A DNA stretch of 34,169 bases. Source: Chloroflexota bacterium. GTDB taxonomy: Bacteria; Chloroflexota; Anaerolineae; J102. The position numbers and the translations under genes were made by a program. The stretch is from assembly GCA_003353825.1 (NCBI GenBank), contig PIVW01000007.1, positions 1-34,169 on the forward strand. The letters run 5' to 3'. Numbering within the stretch: the first letter of the stretch is position 1; every line of letters begins with the position of its first letter. The notes under the pieces are model-generated. The model was not told where the DNA came from. It ran no database searches and saw only the letters and a list, made by a program, of their open reading frames with translations. This document shows, piece after piece, positions 16,874 to 26,165 of the stretch.

Positions 16874-17947
16874 CTATCGTGCGACAGCGTCTACAATGCG
16901 CCATCGCACAGCATCCTTGATGGTTTGCGGGCGAATCATGTTGACAGACCATGTCTCGCTATAGCCGACATCATTGTAAGCGAAATCCACATCAACCAAA
17001 ACCGTCATTCCCTCATTTGCTGATGTTTTGTCGTGGTCATCTAGAACCACAGGGGCTGTAATGCGTTTGATAGTCGCACCATGGTACTGAGGGATATTTG
17101 GATCATTTGGATTTTGCCAGCGATTGTTCTTCCCATCTTTCAAGTAAGCCATGACCTGTGCTTCGGGGAAAGCAGGGTCTACGGGAGATTTGCCACTACA
17201 AAACGTGATATCTCCATCATAAAATGCCACAAAATGGCTCTCGAGTTTTGGGTCCTCCCCTTCGTCTAGCCGCCACTGTGCGCGCCTGCAAAAATTGGAT
17301 CGATCCGTTTGCGGCTCCCATGCCCATAAGTTCTTTACGACCGGTGTTCCCGTATCCCATGTATTCCAGTCATAAGGATGCTCGTAAGACATGCTAAACC
17401 AACCCGGTGTGCTGGCATGGGCGCCACCATAGCCCAACTGCTTGTCAATCCACCAAAACAATGAGAATCGGTTCACTATCGATCTGGAAAAACCCCGCAC
17501 TTGCAGATACTCTTTATTTGGATTCTCTGCGTCTCCATCTGTGGCAGCTAGCCTATAGTCGATATCCTCGTTGCCCAGGTAACCGCTGGTTTTTGGCACA
17601 GTGTAATCGGGCAATAAGCGATAGGGAACGAGATAGGCCGATGTCTGTTCAGGGATGGGAATGCTGTCATTGCCGCGCGGCCTGTTCTGCGCGTCATAGA
17701 TGACGCCACCTAACTGAGCATCGTCGTATCTGTAGAAGAGCATCCACTCTTGCGGAGTATCACCATCAATATTGATACGAACAAGACCATCTCCATATGC
17801 TTGCCACACCTCAGGGGTGATTTCCTGTAGATCAACATTGAGTTGAGGTGTAGATGATCCTATCTGCCCACCCCGGAGTCGCACACCAACGAAAATGACC
17901 AGCACGACGAGCAGTACACCCAGGAGAATGGCAAGTATCCTACTCAT
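16874..17947 (-). CDS. Membrane-anchored protein of unknown function, linked to lon
   Basis: The protein opens with one strong membrane helix (residues about 3-24) and then a 330-residue outer part. I do not recognise the family. It is rich in aromatic residues (FSLFWWIDKQLGYGG, WFSMSYEHPYDWNTW) and in Asp/Asn, with three cysteines, which fits an extracytoplasmic beta-rich domain. The N-terminal region includes LFYRYDDAQLGGVIYDAQN and the C-terminal part ends in a strand-rich VLVDVDFAYNDVGYSETW segment. The start lies 4 nt after the lon stop, so the two are almost certainly cotranscribed. A link to envelope proteostasis is only a guess from that position. Confidence 0.75.
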   Translation of the reverse strand: MSRILAILLGVLLVVLVIFVGVRLRGGQIGSSTPQLNVDLQEITPEVWQAYGDGLVRINIDGDTPQEWMLFYRYDDAQLGGVIYDAQNRPRGNDSIPIPEQTSAYLVPYRLLPDYTVPKTSGYLGNEDIDYRLAATDGDAENPNKEYLQVRGFSRSIVNRFSLFWWIDKQLGYGGAHASTPGWFSMSYEHPYDWNTWDTGTPVVKNLWAWEPQTDRSNFCRRAQWRLDEGEDPKLESHFVAFYDGDITFCSGKSPVDPAFPEAQVMAYLKDGKNNRWQNPNDPNIPQYHGATIKRITAPVVLDDHDKTSANEGMTVLVDVDFAYNDVGYSETWSVNMIRPQTIKDAVRWRIVDAVAR

Positions 17948-17951
17948 GAGT

Positions 17952-20420
17952 CTAGTTCGAAGATTGTGGCACTGCCTTGGCCGATTCGGGCTGCCCTAAC
18001 AGGGCAATAGCCAACACCTGGTCGAAATGGTTAACCAGTTTGATATCGATATTGCGGCGGATATGCCGGGGCAGATCTATCAGATCTTTTTCATTTCGTT
18101 GGGGGATGATGACGGTTTTCAAACCACCTCGACGCGCCGTTAGGAGCTTCTCCTTAAGGCCACCAATGGGCAACACCCGGCCGCGAAGTGTGATCTCACC
18201 CGTCATGCCTACATCCCGGCGAATCGGGCGTTCGGTGATGGCCGATACCAGGGCTGTTGCCAATGTGATGCCAGCCGAAGGGCCATCTTTGGGGATAGCA
18301 CCTTCAGGGACATGAATGTGAATATCGACCTTATCCAAATCGATATCTCCGAAACCATAATCATCAGAGCGCGCGCGTGCGTAGGACAGCGCCGCCTGGG
18401 CCGATTCTTGCATAACCTCGCCCAGTTGTCCGGTCAAGAGCAACCCCCCTTTACCAGGCATAATGATGACTTCGATCTGCATCAGATCGCCGCCACCTTC
18501 AGTCCACGCCAGGCTGGTAGCAACCCCGACCTGGTCCTCTTCCTCGATCTTGGTTTGCTCGTAACGTGGTGGTCCCAGATGGCCCTCAATCGTCGAAGGC
18601 GTAATACGCCTGCGCGTCTTTCTACCCTCGGCCGTTCGTCTCGCCACCTTCCGGCAGATCGAAGCCAACTCACGTTCGAGATTTCGAACACCCGCCTCAT
18701 ACGTATAGTTCTGAATTACAGCATCGATAGCAGCTTCTGTGAAATGAAGCCCGGTATCTTCGAGGCCATGCTCGCACAAAAGGCGGGGTACAATATACTT
18801 GCGCGCTATCAAATTCTTCTCGAAGCTGGCATACCCAGGAAATTCGATCACTTCCATTCGGTCGAGCAAGGCCGGAGGGATGGTGTACGGATTGTTGGCC
18901 GTAGCAATGAAAAAAACGTTACTCAGATCGTAGGGTACTTCCAGATAATGGTCGCTGAAGGCATGATTTTGTTCAGGGTCCAGCACTTCTAACAGCGCAG
19001 ACGCAGGATCGCCTCTGAAGTCAAAACCCATTTTGTCGACTTCGTCGAGCATAAAGACAGGATTGACTGTCCCGATATTGCGCATGGTCTGAATCACTCG
19101 TCCGGGCATAGCGCCGATGTACGTGCGCCGGTGACCCCGAATTTCTGCTTCATCTCGGATGCCTCCTAAAGAGATCCGCACAAATTTCCGACCCAGAGCC
19201 TGAGCAACGGAACGGCCGATAGAGGTCTTTCCAGTACCAGGAGGGCCCACAAAGCACAAAATCGGGGTTCGCATGTTATCGCCGGCCAATTTTCGCACGG
19301 CAATGTGTTCGATAATCCGCTCTTTGGCTTTTTCGAGGCCGTAATGATGTGATTCCAACACTTTTTCTGCGTCGAGCACATTCATGTTGTCTGGGCTTGC
19401 TTCGCCCCATGGCAAGTCGAGTATCCATTCCAGATAAGTGCGCACTACACCACTTTCAGGCGCCATCGAGGGCATGGCTGCAAGCCGAGCCAGTTCTTTC
19501 TCGGCCTTAGCCCTGACTTCTTCCGGTACTTCGAATTCGGTTATGCGTTGGCGTAACTCCAATACATCACGATTGAATTCATCTCCCTCACCCAATTCCT
19601 CTTGAATAGCACGCAGTTGCTCGCGTAAAAAATACTCGCGTTGAGAATGGTCCATTTGCTGTTGGACCTGTTCGTGGATCTGGTTCTCCAGTTCAAGAAC
19701 ATCGAGTTCTTCTGCCAAGGTTATACTGGTTTGTCTGAGTCGAGTGATCGAATCCAGCATCTCCAGAACAGCCTGTCGTTTAGAGATAGATATGCTAAGC
19801 GTTGAAGTTATAAGGTCAGATAACCAGCCTGGGTCCTCAAGATTCATGGCTGCTACAAGGGCTTCTTCAGGAATATTCTGGCTGAGAAACACGATCTTCT
19901 CGTATAAAACGAGCACAGCCCGCATCAAGATATCAATATCTTCCTCAATTACGACCGGCTCGATGAGACGACGACCCTTGACGCGTAAGTAGGGGCGCTC
20001 ATGTACGGCTTCGAGGATCTCAACACGAAATTCGCCGTGACAAAAGACACTTTGCGTACCATCTGGCATGCGCAAGACGCGGCCAATGGTCACCTCAGTC
20101 CCCATCGCGTAAAGATCAGATACTGTAGGCAACTCAATGTTAGGGTCCCGTTGCGCCACAACCAGCAGGGGTAGATCTTCATCTTGAGCCGCTTCAACGG
20201 CGCGACGCGAAAAATCTCTGCCTATAAATAATGGGGCGGCCAATTTGGGAAAAACGATGGTGTCGATAGAAGCGACAACCGGATATTCATCGATACGATC
20301 CTCCGCAATCTGGTATGGCATATCGATGTCGTCTAGTTCACCTCCTTGTAAGGTAGCGCTGAGAAAAGTGAATTCTTCACTCAGGTTCCAGGCAAAGCGG
20401 TCAAAGTCGTGTTGATCCAT
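17952..20420 (-). CDS. lon: ATP-dependent Lon protease (LonA type)
   Basis: Cytosolic AAA+ serine protease that degrades misfolded and regulatory proteins. The 822 residues include the LON substrate domain (about 45-240), a coiled-coil (about 235-300), the ATPase with Walker A GPPGTGKTS at 392-400 and Walker B FMLDEVDK, and the protease domain. There the catalytic dyad is Ser715 in KDGPSAG and Lys758 in GGLKEK. All family elements are present and the length is normal. The start ATG has no strong Shine-Dalgarno sequence. It is followed immediately by the unknown membrane-anchored gene. No heat-shock CIRCE-type element was found upstream. Confidence 0.97.
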   Translation of the reverse strand: MDQHDFDRFAWNLSEEFTFLSATLQGGELDDIDMPYQIAEDRIDEYPVVASIDTIVFPKLAAPLFIGRDFSRRAVEAAQDEDLPLLVVAQRDPNIELPTVSDLYAMGTEVTIGRVLRMPDGTQSVFCHGEFRVEILEAVHERPYLRVKGRRLIEPVVIEEDIDILMRAVLVLYEKIVFLSQNIPEEALVAAMNLEDPGWLSDLITSTLSISISKRQAVLEMLDSITRLRQTSITLAEELDVLELENQIHEQVQQQMDHSQREYFLREQLRAIQEELGEGDEFNRDVLELRQRITEFEVPEEVRAKAEKELARLAAMPSMAPESGVVRTYLEWILDLPWGEASPDNMNVLDAEKVLESHHYGLEKAKERIIEHIAVRKLAGDNMRTPILCFVGPPGTGKTSIGRSVAQALGRKFVRISLGGIRDEAEIRGHRRTYIGAMPGRVIQTMRNIGTVNPVFMLDEVDKMGFDFRGDPASALLEVLDPEQNHAFSDHYLEVPYDLSNVFFIATANNPYTIPPALLDRMEVIEFPGYASFEKNLIARKYIVPRLLCEHGLEDTGLHFTEAAIDAVIQNYTYEAGVRNLERELASICRKVARRTAEGRKTRRRITPSTIEGHLGPPRYEQTKIEEEDQVGVATSLAWTEGGGDLMQIEVIIMPGKGGLLLTGQLGEVMQESAQAALSYARARSDDYGFGDIDLDKVDIHIHVPEGAIPKDGPSAGITLATALVSAITERPIRRDVGMTGEITLRGRVLPIGGLKEKLLTARRGGLKTVIIPQRNEKDLIDLPRHIRRNIDIKLVNHFDQVLAIALLGQPESAKAVPQSSN

Positions 20421-20567
20421 AGGGTCGGTTATTAGAGATCAGAGATCAGAGAGGATTCATGAATGGCAATGACGAAAACCTCTAATCCCTCATCAATTCA
20501 TCTCCTAATAATTAATGATGTACGTAAAAGAGGGTACGGGAAGGACCTGGCGATGGTTCCCAGACTG

Positions 20568-20600
20568 CGCTGAGGAAATCAGGTCCCGTTGGGCAAGGGA
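20568..20600 (+). repeat. folC-flanking mini-hairpin repeat, copy 1
   Basis: CTGA-GGAAA-TCAG (20570-20582) followed by CCC-GTT-GGG forms two adjacent tiny stems. A closely similar unit is found at 22413-22442 on the other side of folC, in the same orientation. Confidence 0.6.
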
Positions 20601-20605
20601 AAAAA

Positions 20606-20630
20606 GTAGCAAGTAGCAGGTAGCAGGTAG
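20606..20630 (+). repeat. Heptamer tandem repeat GTAGCAR
   Basis: GTAGCAA, GTAGCAG, GTAGCAG and GTAG run head to tail just beyond the folC stop. This is a second heptamer-periodic tract, unrelated in sequence to the one at 11412. Confidence 0.85.
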
Positions 20631-20639
20631 AATATGCGG

Positions 20640-22094
20640 TCAGAAGCTATCAGGTGTGTGCTGTGAGCTATCTTTCAACATGGGTGCAAATTCACCATCG
20701 ATAGGCTCGGCTTGATAGGCCCAGTCCTTTGGCGGCAATGAACCGGGGCTGATGTCGCGCCATGCCTCGCGCGCCGCTGCGACCACAAATATAGAGCCGG
20801 TTACCAGAATGAGGTCCTCTTTGTCTGCCCAAGAGGTCGCCAGTTCCAAGGCCGGAATGGCATCGTCGAATACATGAACCGGTACATCTGGGGCGATCTC
20901 TCGCGCCAGTTCGGCCAATTGTTCCGGTTCTGCGGCACGCGGATGAAAACTGCGGGTCACCAAGATGGCGGCTGCTTGTGGCGCCAAAACCGCAAGCATG
21001 CCTTGGATATCCTTATCAGCCGACGCACCGAAAATCAATATCAGCCGTTTATAGTTGAACAATTGCAAAGAATGTTCGAGCCGCTCCGCACTCTGGCCAT
21101 TGTGCGCACTATCTACAATGATGAGCGGTTCCTCATTAAGGCGCTCCAGGCGGCCAGGCCAATAGGTCTGTGCAAGACCATCGCGCATGGCAGCGACCGG
21201 TATCTCGATGCCCGATTGGCGTAACGTATGGACAAGGGCAACGGCAACAGTTGCATTAGCGGCCTGGTGGTATCCCATCAAGGGAACGGCGATATCATTT
21301 ATCTTCACATCTGGGCCGGCGATATCCAACCATAAGCCGGATGAGTCAGCTTTATGCAGAATCCAACGCCAGTCAGGCGCTTTCTTTAAACCATTCTGAT
21401 GCTCGCGAGCATCTCCGACATGCCATAATTTGGCGCCAGTCTGTTCTGCCACATCTTCTATCACCGAAATAGCTTCCGGCGCTTGCGGTCCTACGACAAC
21501 AGGGTTACCATATTTAATGATGCCTGCTTTTTCAAAGGCGATGAGGCTGAGCGTATGACCTAACAGGTCAGTATGATCGTAGCTGAGTGAAGTGATAGCG
21601 CATGCTTGAGATTGTATTACGTTGGTGGCGTCGAGACGTCCACCTAATCCGACTTCCATCACGGCCCAACTGACATGAGAACGGCTGAAATGCATAAACG
21701 CCAGGGCGGTGATGATCTCGAATGTCGTTGTACGTTCGAGCGATCGCACAACGGGCCGGACATGACTCCACAATTCAATGAGTTGTTCTTGTGTAATCAG
21801 TTCGCCGTCGATGCGCATACGCTCGCGGAAGCTGTGCAAATGGGGTGATGTGTAAAGACCGGTGCAGTAACCAGCCGCTTGCAAGATAGCGGTGGTCATA
21901 GCGGCTGTCGAACCTTTGCCTTTGCTACCGGCAATGTGCAAAGATGGATATTGATCTTGAGGATTCCCCAGATGTTCGCACAATTCCCGCATGCGGTCGA
22001 GGTTATAGGTGCTGGCGTTGTAAGGTATCTGTCGAGAACGACTGTAATCGACGTGTTCGAAGATCTCTAAAAGGACTCTTTGATAGTCCGTCAT
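20640..22094 (-). CDS. folC: Bifunctional dihydrofolate/folylpolyglutamate synthase FolC
   Basis: FolC adds glutamate to dihydropteroate and to folates. The Mur-ligase-type P-loop is AGSKGKGS at residues 55-62, followed by TSPHLHSFRERMRIDG, the FolC signature. VGLGGRLDATNV carries the omega-loop and Mg-binding region, and the C-terminal domain includes LERLNEEPLIIVDSAHNG. At 484 residues it is somewhat longer than usual, through a C-terminal tail. It stands alone, with repeat-containing gaps of about 220 and 400 bp on its sides. Confidence 0.95.
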   Translation of the reverse strand: MTDYQRVLLEIFEHVDYSRSRQIPYNASTYNLDRMRELCEHLGNPQDQYPSLHIAGSKGKGSTAAMTTAILQAAGYCTGLYTSPHLHSFRERMRIDGELITQEQLIELWSHVRPVVRSLERTTTFEIITALAFMHFSRSHVSWAVMEVGLGGRLDATNVIQSQACAITSLSYDHTDLLGHTLSLIAFEKAGIIKYGNPVVVGPQAPEAISVIEDVAEQTGAKLWHVGDAREHQNGLKKAPDWRWILHKADSSGLWLDIAGPDVKINDIAVPLMGYHQAANATVAVALVHTLRQSGIEIPVAAMRDGLAQTYWPGRLERLNEEPLIIVDSAHNGQSAERLEHSLQLFNYKRLILIFGASADKDIQGMLAVLAPQAAAILVTRSFHPRAAEPEQLAELAREIAPDVPVHVFDDAIPALELATSWADKEDLILVTGSIFVVAAAREAWRDISPGSLPPKDWAYQAEPIDGEFAPMLKDSSQHTPDSF

Positions 22095-22114
22095 GGTTAC
22101 TCTGATTGGGTTGG

Positions 22115-22200
22115 GCGAATTCCAAGAAATAATGATCCAGAGTTTTGCGTTATTGAGGAATTCGCTTGAGGCTTTTTCAGGTTGAACTGGATCATTATTT
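22115..22200. repeat. Interlocked inverted repeats (pseudoknot topology)
   Basis: GCGAATTCC (22115-22123) pairs with GGAATTCGC (22157-22165), and AAATAATGATCCAG (22127-22140) pairs exactly with CTGGATCATTATTT (22187-22200). The arms are ordered 1-2-1'-2', so both stems together would make an H-type pseudoknot in RNA from either strand, or they are alternative hairpins. Confidence 0.7.
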
Positions 22201-22412
22201 TGCTGACAAAGCCTTGAGTGAAAAGAATCAAATCATTCTAGCCCAACGCCTGGTAATTGTAAAAAGAAACTTTGTGTTTTGAGTTATGTCGGGCTGAAAG
22301 GTCAGATGCGAATAGTGTCAACCTGCTCAAATAGCATCGGCGTACTGACTGTGCTATCCTTGAAGACGGATAAGTAAGCGATAAGACACGTCTAGCGATT
22401 ATTCCCCGACCG

Positions 22413-22442
22413 CTCTGAGAAAATCAGTCCCCGTTGGGGCAG
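22413..22442 (+). repeat. folC-flanking mini-hairpin repeat, copy 2
   Basis: CTGA-GAAAA-TCAG (22415-22427) then CCCC-GTT-GGGG (22429-22439). Both stems of copy 1 are kept although bases in loops and stems differ, which suggests the structure matters or that the two copies derive from the same element. Confidence 0.6.
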
Positions 22443-22500
22443 GCGGCATTTAGCAGGCCGCAGGTGTGAGTTCGGATGCAGACCCAAAAGAGGTGAATTG

Positions 22501-23367
22501 TTGACTACAACCATTGTACTCGATCCTGAAAGATTGGCCGGTTATCGTCAAGCTACATTTTGCTTGGCGCCAGAGCTATGCATTAAGACCCCAGCCGATG
22601 CTGTCGACTTTGTCAATACAAGAGGATTTATACATTTTTGGCCGATTTCGGGGGTGACACTTCCCAGCCTGTGGGCAGCTGTGGCAGGGGCGCGATCTGT
22701 AGCAAATGATCACGATGATCCGGGGCACATCACCTGGGGATGGAAAGATCAAGCTTTAGATAAACGATGGTGGTATTACGCAAAGGTCGTCAGGGGAAAA
22801 GCCACGATGATCTCTCTGGATACAGCACCCTATTTCTATGCACTCAGTGAAAACTATGGTGATCCAGAGGAGGATTATCTTGACCAGTACCTGGATGGTA
22901 AGCTGTCACACGAAGCTAAGATCATCTATGATGCATTACTGGAGGGTCCACTTGATACTGTCACACTGCGCCGAAAAAGCCGTATGACAGGCAAAGCCAG
23001 TAACAGTTCTTTCGAGCGGGCACTCACTTATCTACAACGTGATTTCAAGATCCTGCCGGTGGGTGTCGCTCGAACAGGCGCCTGGCGATACAGCTTCAAG
23101 TATGAATGCGTTCATCGTTGGTATCCACAATTACCCGCAAGGGCGCGGTCTATCTCTCGCATTGAGGCTCGAATACATCTGGCGTCGCTCTTTTTTAGAG
23201 CGGTTGGTGCCGCCACAAGTGCAGACGCTGGCAAGATCCTGCAGTGGTCGCGCAAGGATATGAGTTCGGTTCTACAGACTCTGGTCGAGCGTAAAATGCT
23301 GGTCGACGATGTGACAGTGGCCGATGCAAAGGGTGTATGGTTGGTGTTGCCGGAGCTAGTGGCATAG
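22501..23367 (+). CDS. AlkZ-related winged-helix DNA-binding protein
   Basis: The protein resembles the large family related to the DNA glycosylase AlkZ/YcaQ. A segment FIHFWPISGVTLPSLW is followed by ITWGWKDQALDKRWWYYAKVV and then two helical winged-helix-like parts (SHEAKIIYDALLEGPLDTVT and a C-terminal repeat ending in LVERKMLVDD). The QxD-type catalytic motif of true AlkZ was not seen, so glycosylase activity is doubtful. The start is likely TTG at 22501, which lies 7 nt after GAGG; TTG at 22498 is too close. It is the first of three plus-strand genes in a mostly minus-strand window. Confidence 0.75.
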   Translation: MTTTIVLDPERLAGYRQATFCLAPELCIKTPADAVDFVNTRGFIHFWPISGVTLPSLWAAVAGARSVANDHDDPGHITWGWKDQALDKRWWYYAKVVRGKATMISLDTAPYFYALSENYGDPEEDYLDQYLDGKLSHEAKIIYDALLEGPLDTVTLRRKSRMTGKASNSSFERALTYLQRDFKILPVGVARTGAWRYSFKYECVHRWYPQLPARARSISRIEARIHLASLFFRAVGAATSADAGKILQWSRKDMSSVLQTLVERKMLVDDVTVADAKGVWLVLPELVA

Positions 23368-23470
23368 AATAGGGCCTGTTATTCGGTGCAAGAGCCGCTC
23401 TTTTTGCCAGCAGTCAATACGGCATTAGGCTCGGTCACCAGTCCCAAAGATGTCGGAGTTACCATTTACC

Positions 23471-24955
23471 ATGTCTCAAGATCCCCAAAAGAGTGCACCA
23501 CCACGTGCCCAGGCGCTATTGGCCGTTGTCATGCTGCTAGGGTTTTTGATCGTTTGTGTCGTCTCTTTAGCTGTGGTCGAAACCGTTACGTCGGCAAAAC
23601 CCATTTCTTATTTCCTGGCACAGGCAATGGGCACAGGCAATGGTTCCCAAAACGACGCCGTTCCAGTCATCACCCTGGTGCCAACGTATACTCCTACGTT
23701 TGCTTCTGTAGCAGAGGTATCGACACCTTATCCTGCAACGAACACACCTAAACCAAGTCCAACGACGACCCCTATACGTACGGAAACCCCAACGCTGCCA
23801 ACCCCCACCTGGACACCACCTGCGGCTACGAATACACCCATCATCATCATCCCCACCGATTCGCCAAGCCCTGTGCCGATGGAAGAACCCACTGCAACGC
23901 CAACGGAAACCACCACCCATACACCCACCGTCATATCGACCGAAACCGCCACAGAAACACCTGACGCCCAAGCTACCAAAACGGCAATCGTACAGATCAC
24001 GGCAACGGCACGCGTCAAAAATCGGGCAGCCAGTCAAGCCACAGCGACCGCTGAAGCGGCGCCGACAAAGACACGGGCGACAGCCACACGCAAACCACCT
24101 CCGCTACCGCCACCCGAAGGGCGCATTGCCTTTCCCGTTTTCAATACAACCAAAGCCACGTATGATGTCTTTATCGCCAACATCGACGGTTCAGCCCAGC
24201 AATTGGTTATGGATAACGCCAGCCAGCCAAGCCGCAGCCCCAATGGACGAGATCTGGCCTTCCGCAGGTGGAAATCAGATGAACGCGGGATCGAAACTGT
24301 GAATCTTGATGGCACCGGACTCAAACGGTTGAGTACGTTTCTCGAAGATGCCACACCAGCCTGGACGGCTGACGGTGGTCACTTACTCTTTTTCTCACGT
24401 AGAGAGAGCGATCGGCAGTCGCGGGTTTATCGGGTGGATTTCCATGCAGGCGACGAGCAGACACTCACAGAGGGTGGTTCTGCAGTCTATGGTGAAATGC
24501 CATCAGCCATGCCGGATGGACGCATTATTTATCGTACGACCTTCCCGGCTTCGGGTATTGCCGTCATGAATGGTGATGGATCGAATAGGATCATGGTTGT
24601 AGAGGATGGATCAGCAACTGCACCTGCTGCATCACCCAACGGCAATGTCATCCTCTTTATGTCTCAGCGGGATAATGGTTGGGAGATCTATCGAATCCAG
24701 GTCGATGGTTCCGGTTTGAAAAGACTAACAGAGAATGCCGCCAACGATGGTCTTCCGACCTGGTCACCTGACGGCCGCTATATCGCCTTTGCCTCTGACA
24801 GAGATGGGCAGTGGTCCATTTGGGTGATGAATGCCAATGGTGGAAATCAGCGTCGGATGTTCGCCTTGCCAGGCCCGCTCGATGGACGGGTTACAAGAGA
24901 ACCTGAGTTTATCACCCGCGGTTGGATTGAAGAGCGATTGTCTTGGCAACCGTAG
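23471..24955 (+). CDS. Membrane-anchored TolB-like beta-propeller protein
   Basis: Three parts are visible: a membrane helix near the N-terminus (about residues 15-35), a long low-complexity Pro/Thr/Glu linker (about 55-205), and a six-bladed propeller of PD40 type. The blades show motifs such as NIDGSAQQL, SPNGRDLAFR, TADGGHLLFFS, SPNGNVILFMS, WSPDGRYIAFASDRDG and WVMNANGGN. Such proteins are extracytoplasmic with unknown ligands and no enzyme activity. The start at 23471 is chosen because GGAG lies upstream, though at long spacing; ATG at 23450 in the same frame is possible. The preceding gene ends about 100 bp upstream. Confidence 0.82.
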   Translation: MSQDPQKSAPPRAQALLAVVMLLGFLIVCVVSLAVVETVTSAKPISYFLAQAMGTGNGSQNDAVPVITLVPTYTPTFASVAEVSTPYPATNTPKPSPTTTPIRTETPTLPTPTWTPPAATNTPIIIIPTDSPSPVPMEEPTATPTETTTHTPTVISTETATETPDAQATKTAIVQITATARVKNRAASQATATAEAAPTKTRATATRKPPPLPPPEGRIAFPVFNTTKATYDVFIANIDGSAQQLVMDNASQPSRSPNGRDLAFRRWKSDERGIETVNLDGTGLKRLSTFLEDATPAWTADGGHLLFFSRRESDRQSRVYRVDFHAGDEQTLTEGGSAVYGEMPSAMPDGRIIYRTTFPASGIAVMNGDGSNRIMVVEDGSATAPAASPNGNVILFMSQRDNGWEIYRIQVDGSGLKRLTENAANDGLPTWSPDGRYIAFASDRDGQWSIWVMNANGGNQRRMFALPGPLDGRVTREPEFITRGWIEERLSWQP

Positions 24956-25242
24956 GTGGGCCGCACACAGTATTCTGTCATTGCCAGTAACCTAGGGTGC
25001 TGCACCCCCTGCCTGATGACTGGAAACAACTCACCATAACGTTGAACCCCTTAGTAGGGGCGACTGCAGGTCGTTTAACGAATGGCGCCCACCAACGCAC
25101 AACCTTCTTGAACACTTCATTTCAGGCGCTTTCGGAAATCGTGTGCCCCCTGCTTGAAAGGCGTGATCAGCCAGCACAACTAACACGCAACACGGTTTCT
25201 CTAGAACCACACGAAATCCTATTGAACCATACTTCACACCAA

Positions 25243-26133
25243 ATGCCTGACTCAACCTCCCTGATGTTTGCCTCCCCCACCCAGGCTGAACGTGCCCATG
25301 CCTCGCGCTTTCCCTGGCTCAATCTGATTCTGCTGCTTGCTACGATGGTTAGCACGATGCTGGTAGGGACGTTCCTGGCAGCAAATGGTCTGTTTGGCGA
25401 TATCATCCCTCCTATCATGGCGGGTTTCCTGTTTGCTGCGACGCTGCTGCTGGTGCTAGGCGCCCACGAATTGGGCCATTACTTCGTGGCACAGTTACAT
25501 GGTGTCGATGCGAGCCTGCCCTATTTTATTCCGGCGCCGCTTGGTTTAGGGACATTGGGCGCCTTTATTCGTATGAAGGCTCCAGTACCGAATCGTCGTG
25601 CCTTGTTTGATGTCGGTCTTGCGGGTCCGTTGGCTGGATTAGCCGTCGCTCTCCCCCTCTTTGCCGCAGGTCTGATCCTGTCCCCAGTTCGATTCCAGCA
25701 ATCGTTTTATGGCAACGGCCTGCTTATGGAGGGACTAGTCTGGCTGACCGAATTCGTACGGGGCACGCCTCCCGGCCACCACCTCATACTACACCCTATA
25801 AGTTTCGCTGCCTATGTCGGCCTCTTTATCACGGCCATCAATTTATTGCCTGCGGGTCAGATGGATGGCGGGCATGTAGCCTATGCCCTTTTTGGCAGAC
25901 GTGCTTATTGGTTAAGCATTATATCGGTAATTGTTCTACTGGTGTTGGGATGGAGCACCGGCTGGTTCTCGTGGTATATCTGGGCATTACTGGTTATGTT
26001 ATTGGGTTTGCGCCATCCACCTACTCTGAACGACGCCATCCCCATTCGGGGAATACGTTGGGTTTTGGGCATAATCGCTTTGCTCACCTTGATCATTCTC
26101 TTTGCCAGCGACCCATTCCCCATTTTCCGCTAG
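25243..26133 (+). CDS. Site-2 protease family (M50) membrane metalloprotease
   Basis: An intramembrane zinc protease. The metal-binding HELGHY lies in a membrane helix (residues about 75-80 from this start), with the third ligand in NLLPAGQMDGGH near residue 205. Six or so hydrophobic segments are seen. LAGPLAGLAVALP and an ALYGRR-like ALFGRR segment are typical of bacterial S2P proteins that cleave anti-sigma factors or signal-peptide remnants. The frame stays open to a GTG at 24997, which would add 82 residues without hydrophobic or known domain signals. I prefer ATG at 25243, but neither start has a good Shine-Dalgarno sequence. No anti-sigma or sigma gene is adjacent. Confidence 0.82.
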   Translation: MPDSTSLMFASPTQAERAHASRFPWLNLILLLATMVSTMLVGTFLAANGLFGDIIPPIMAGFLFAATLLLVLGAHELGHYFVAQLHGVDASLPYFIPAPLGLGTLGAFIRMKAPVPNRRALFDVGLAGPLAGLAVALPLFAAGLILSPVRFQQSFYGNGLLMEGLVWLTEFVRGTPPGHHLILHPISFAAYVGLFITAINLLPAGQMDGGHVAYALFGRRAYWLSIISVIVLLVLGWSTGWFSWYIWALLVMLLGLRHPPTLNDAIPIRGIRWVLGIIALLTLIILFASDPFPIFR

Positions 26134-26165
26134 AACAAGACGGCAGGATGAACTAGTGTCCTGGA

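Larger units (their letters stand above)
22095..22500. other. 406-bp divergent intergenic region between folC and the AlkZ-like gene
   Basis: This region must hold promoters for folC (leftward) and for the AlkZ-like gene (rightward), but no box was convincing. It contains an interlocked pair of inverted repeats (22115-22200), the second folC-flanking mini-hairpin repeat (22413-22442), and the AGAGGTGA ribosome-binding site of the next gene at 22489-22496. Confidence 0.6.

Noticed and set aside
16757..17023. Plus-strand frames of RDQPTNRPRDQPT type as repeat proteins
   Set aside because: These are translations of the octamer-periodic DNA repeat; no start signal and no homology expected.
23567..24037. 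Cys/Arg/Gly-rich minus-strand frame opposite the propeller gene
   Set aside because: It is the antisense of the Pro/Thr linker repeat, a typical artefact of low-complexity DNA.
24995..25008. GGGTG-CTG-CACCC hairpin after the propeller gene as terminator
   Set aside because: Stem is short and no T-run follows; it also lies in the possible N-terminal extension of the site-2 protease frame.
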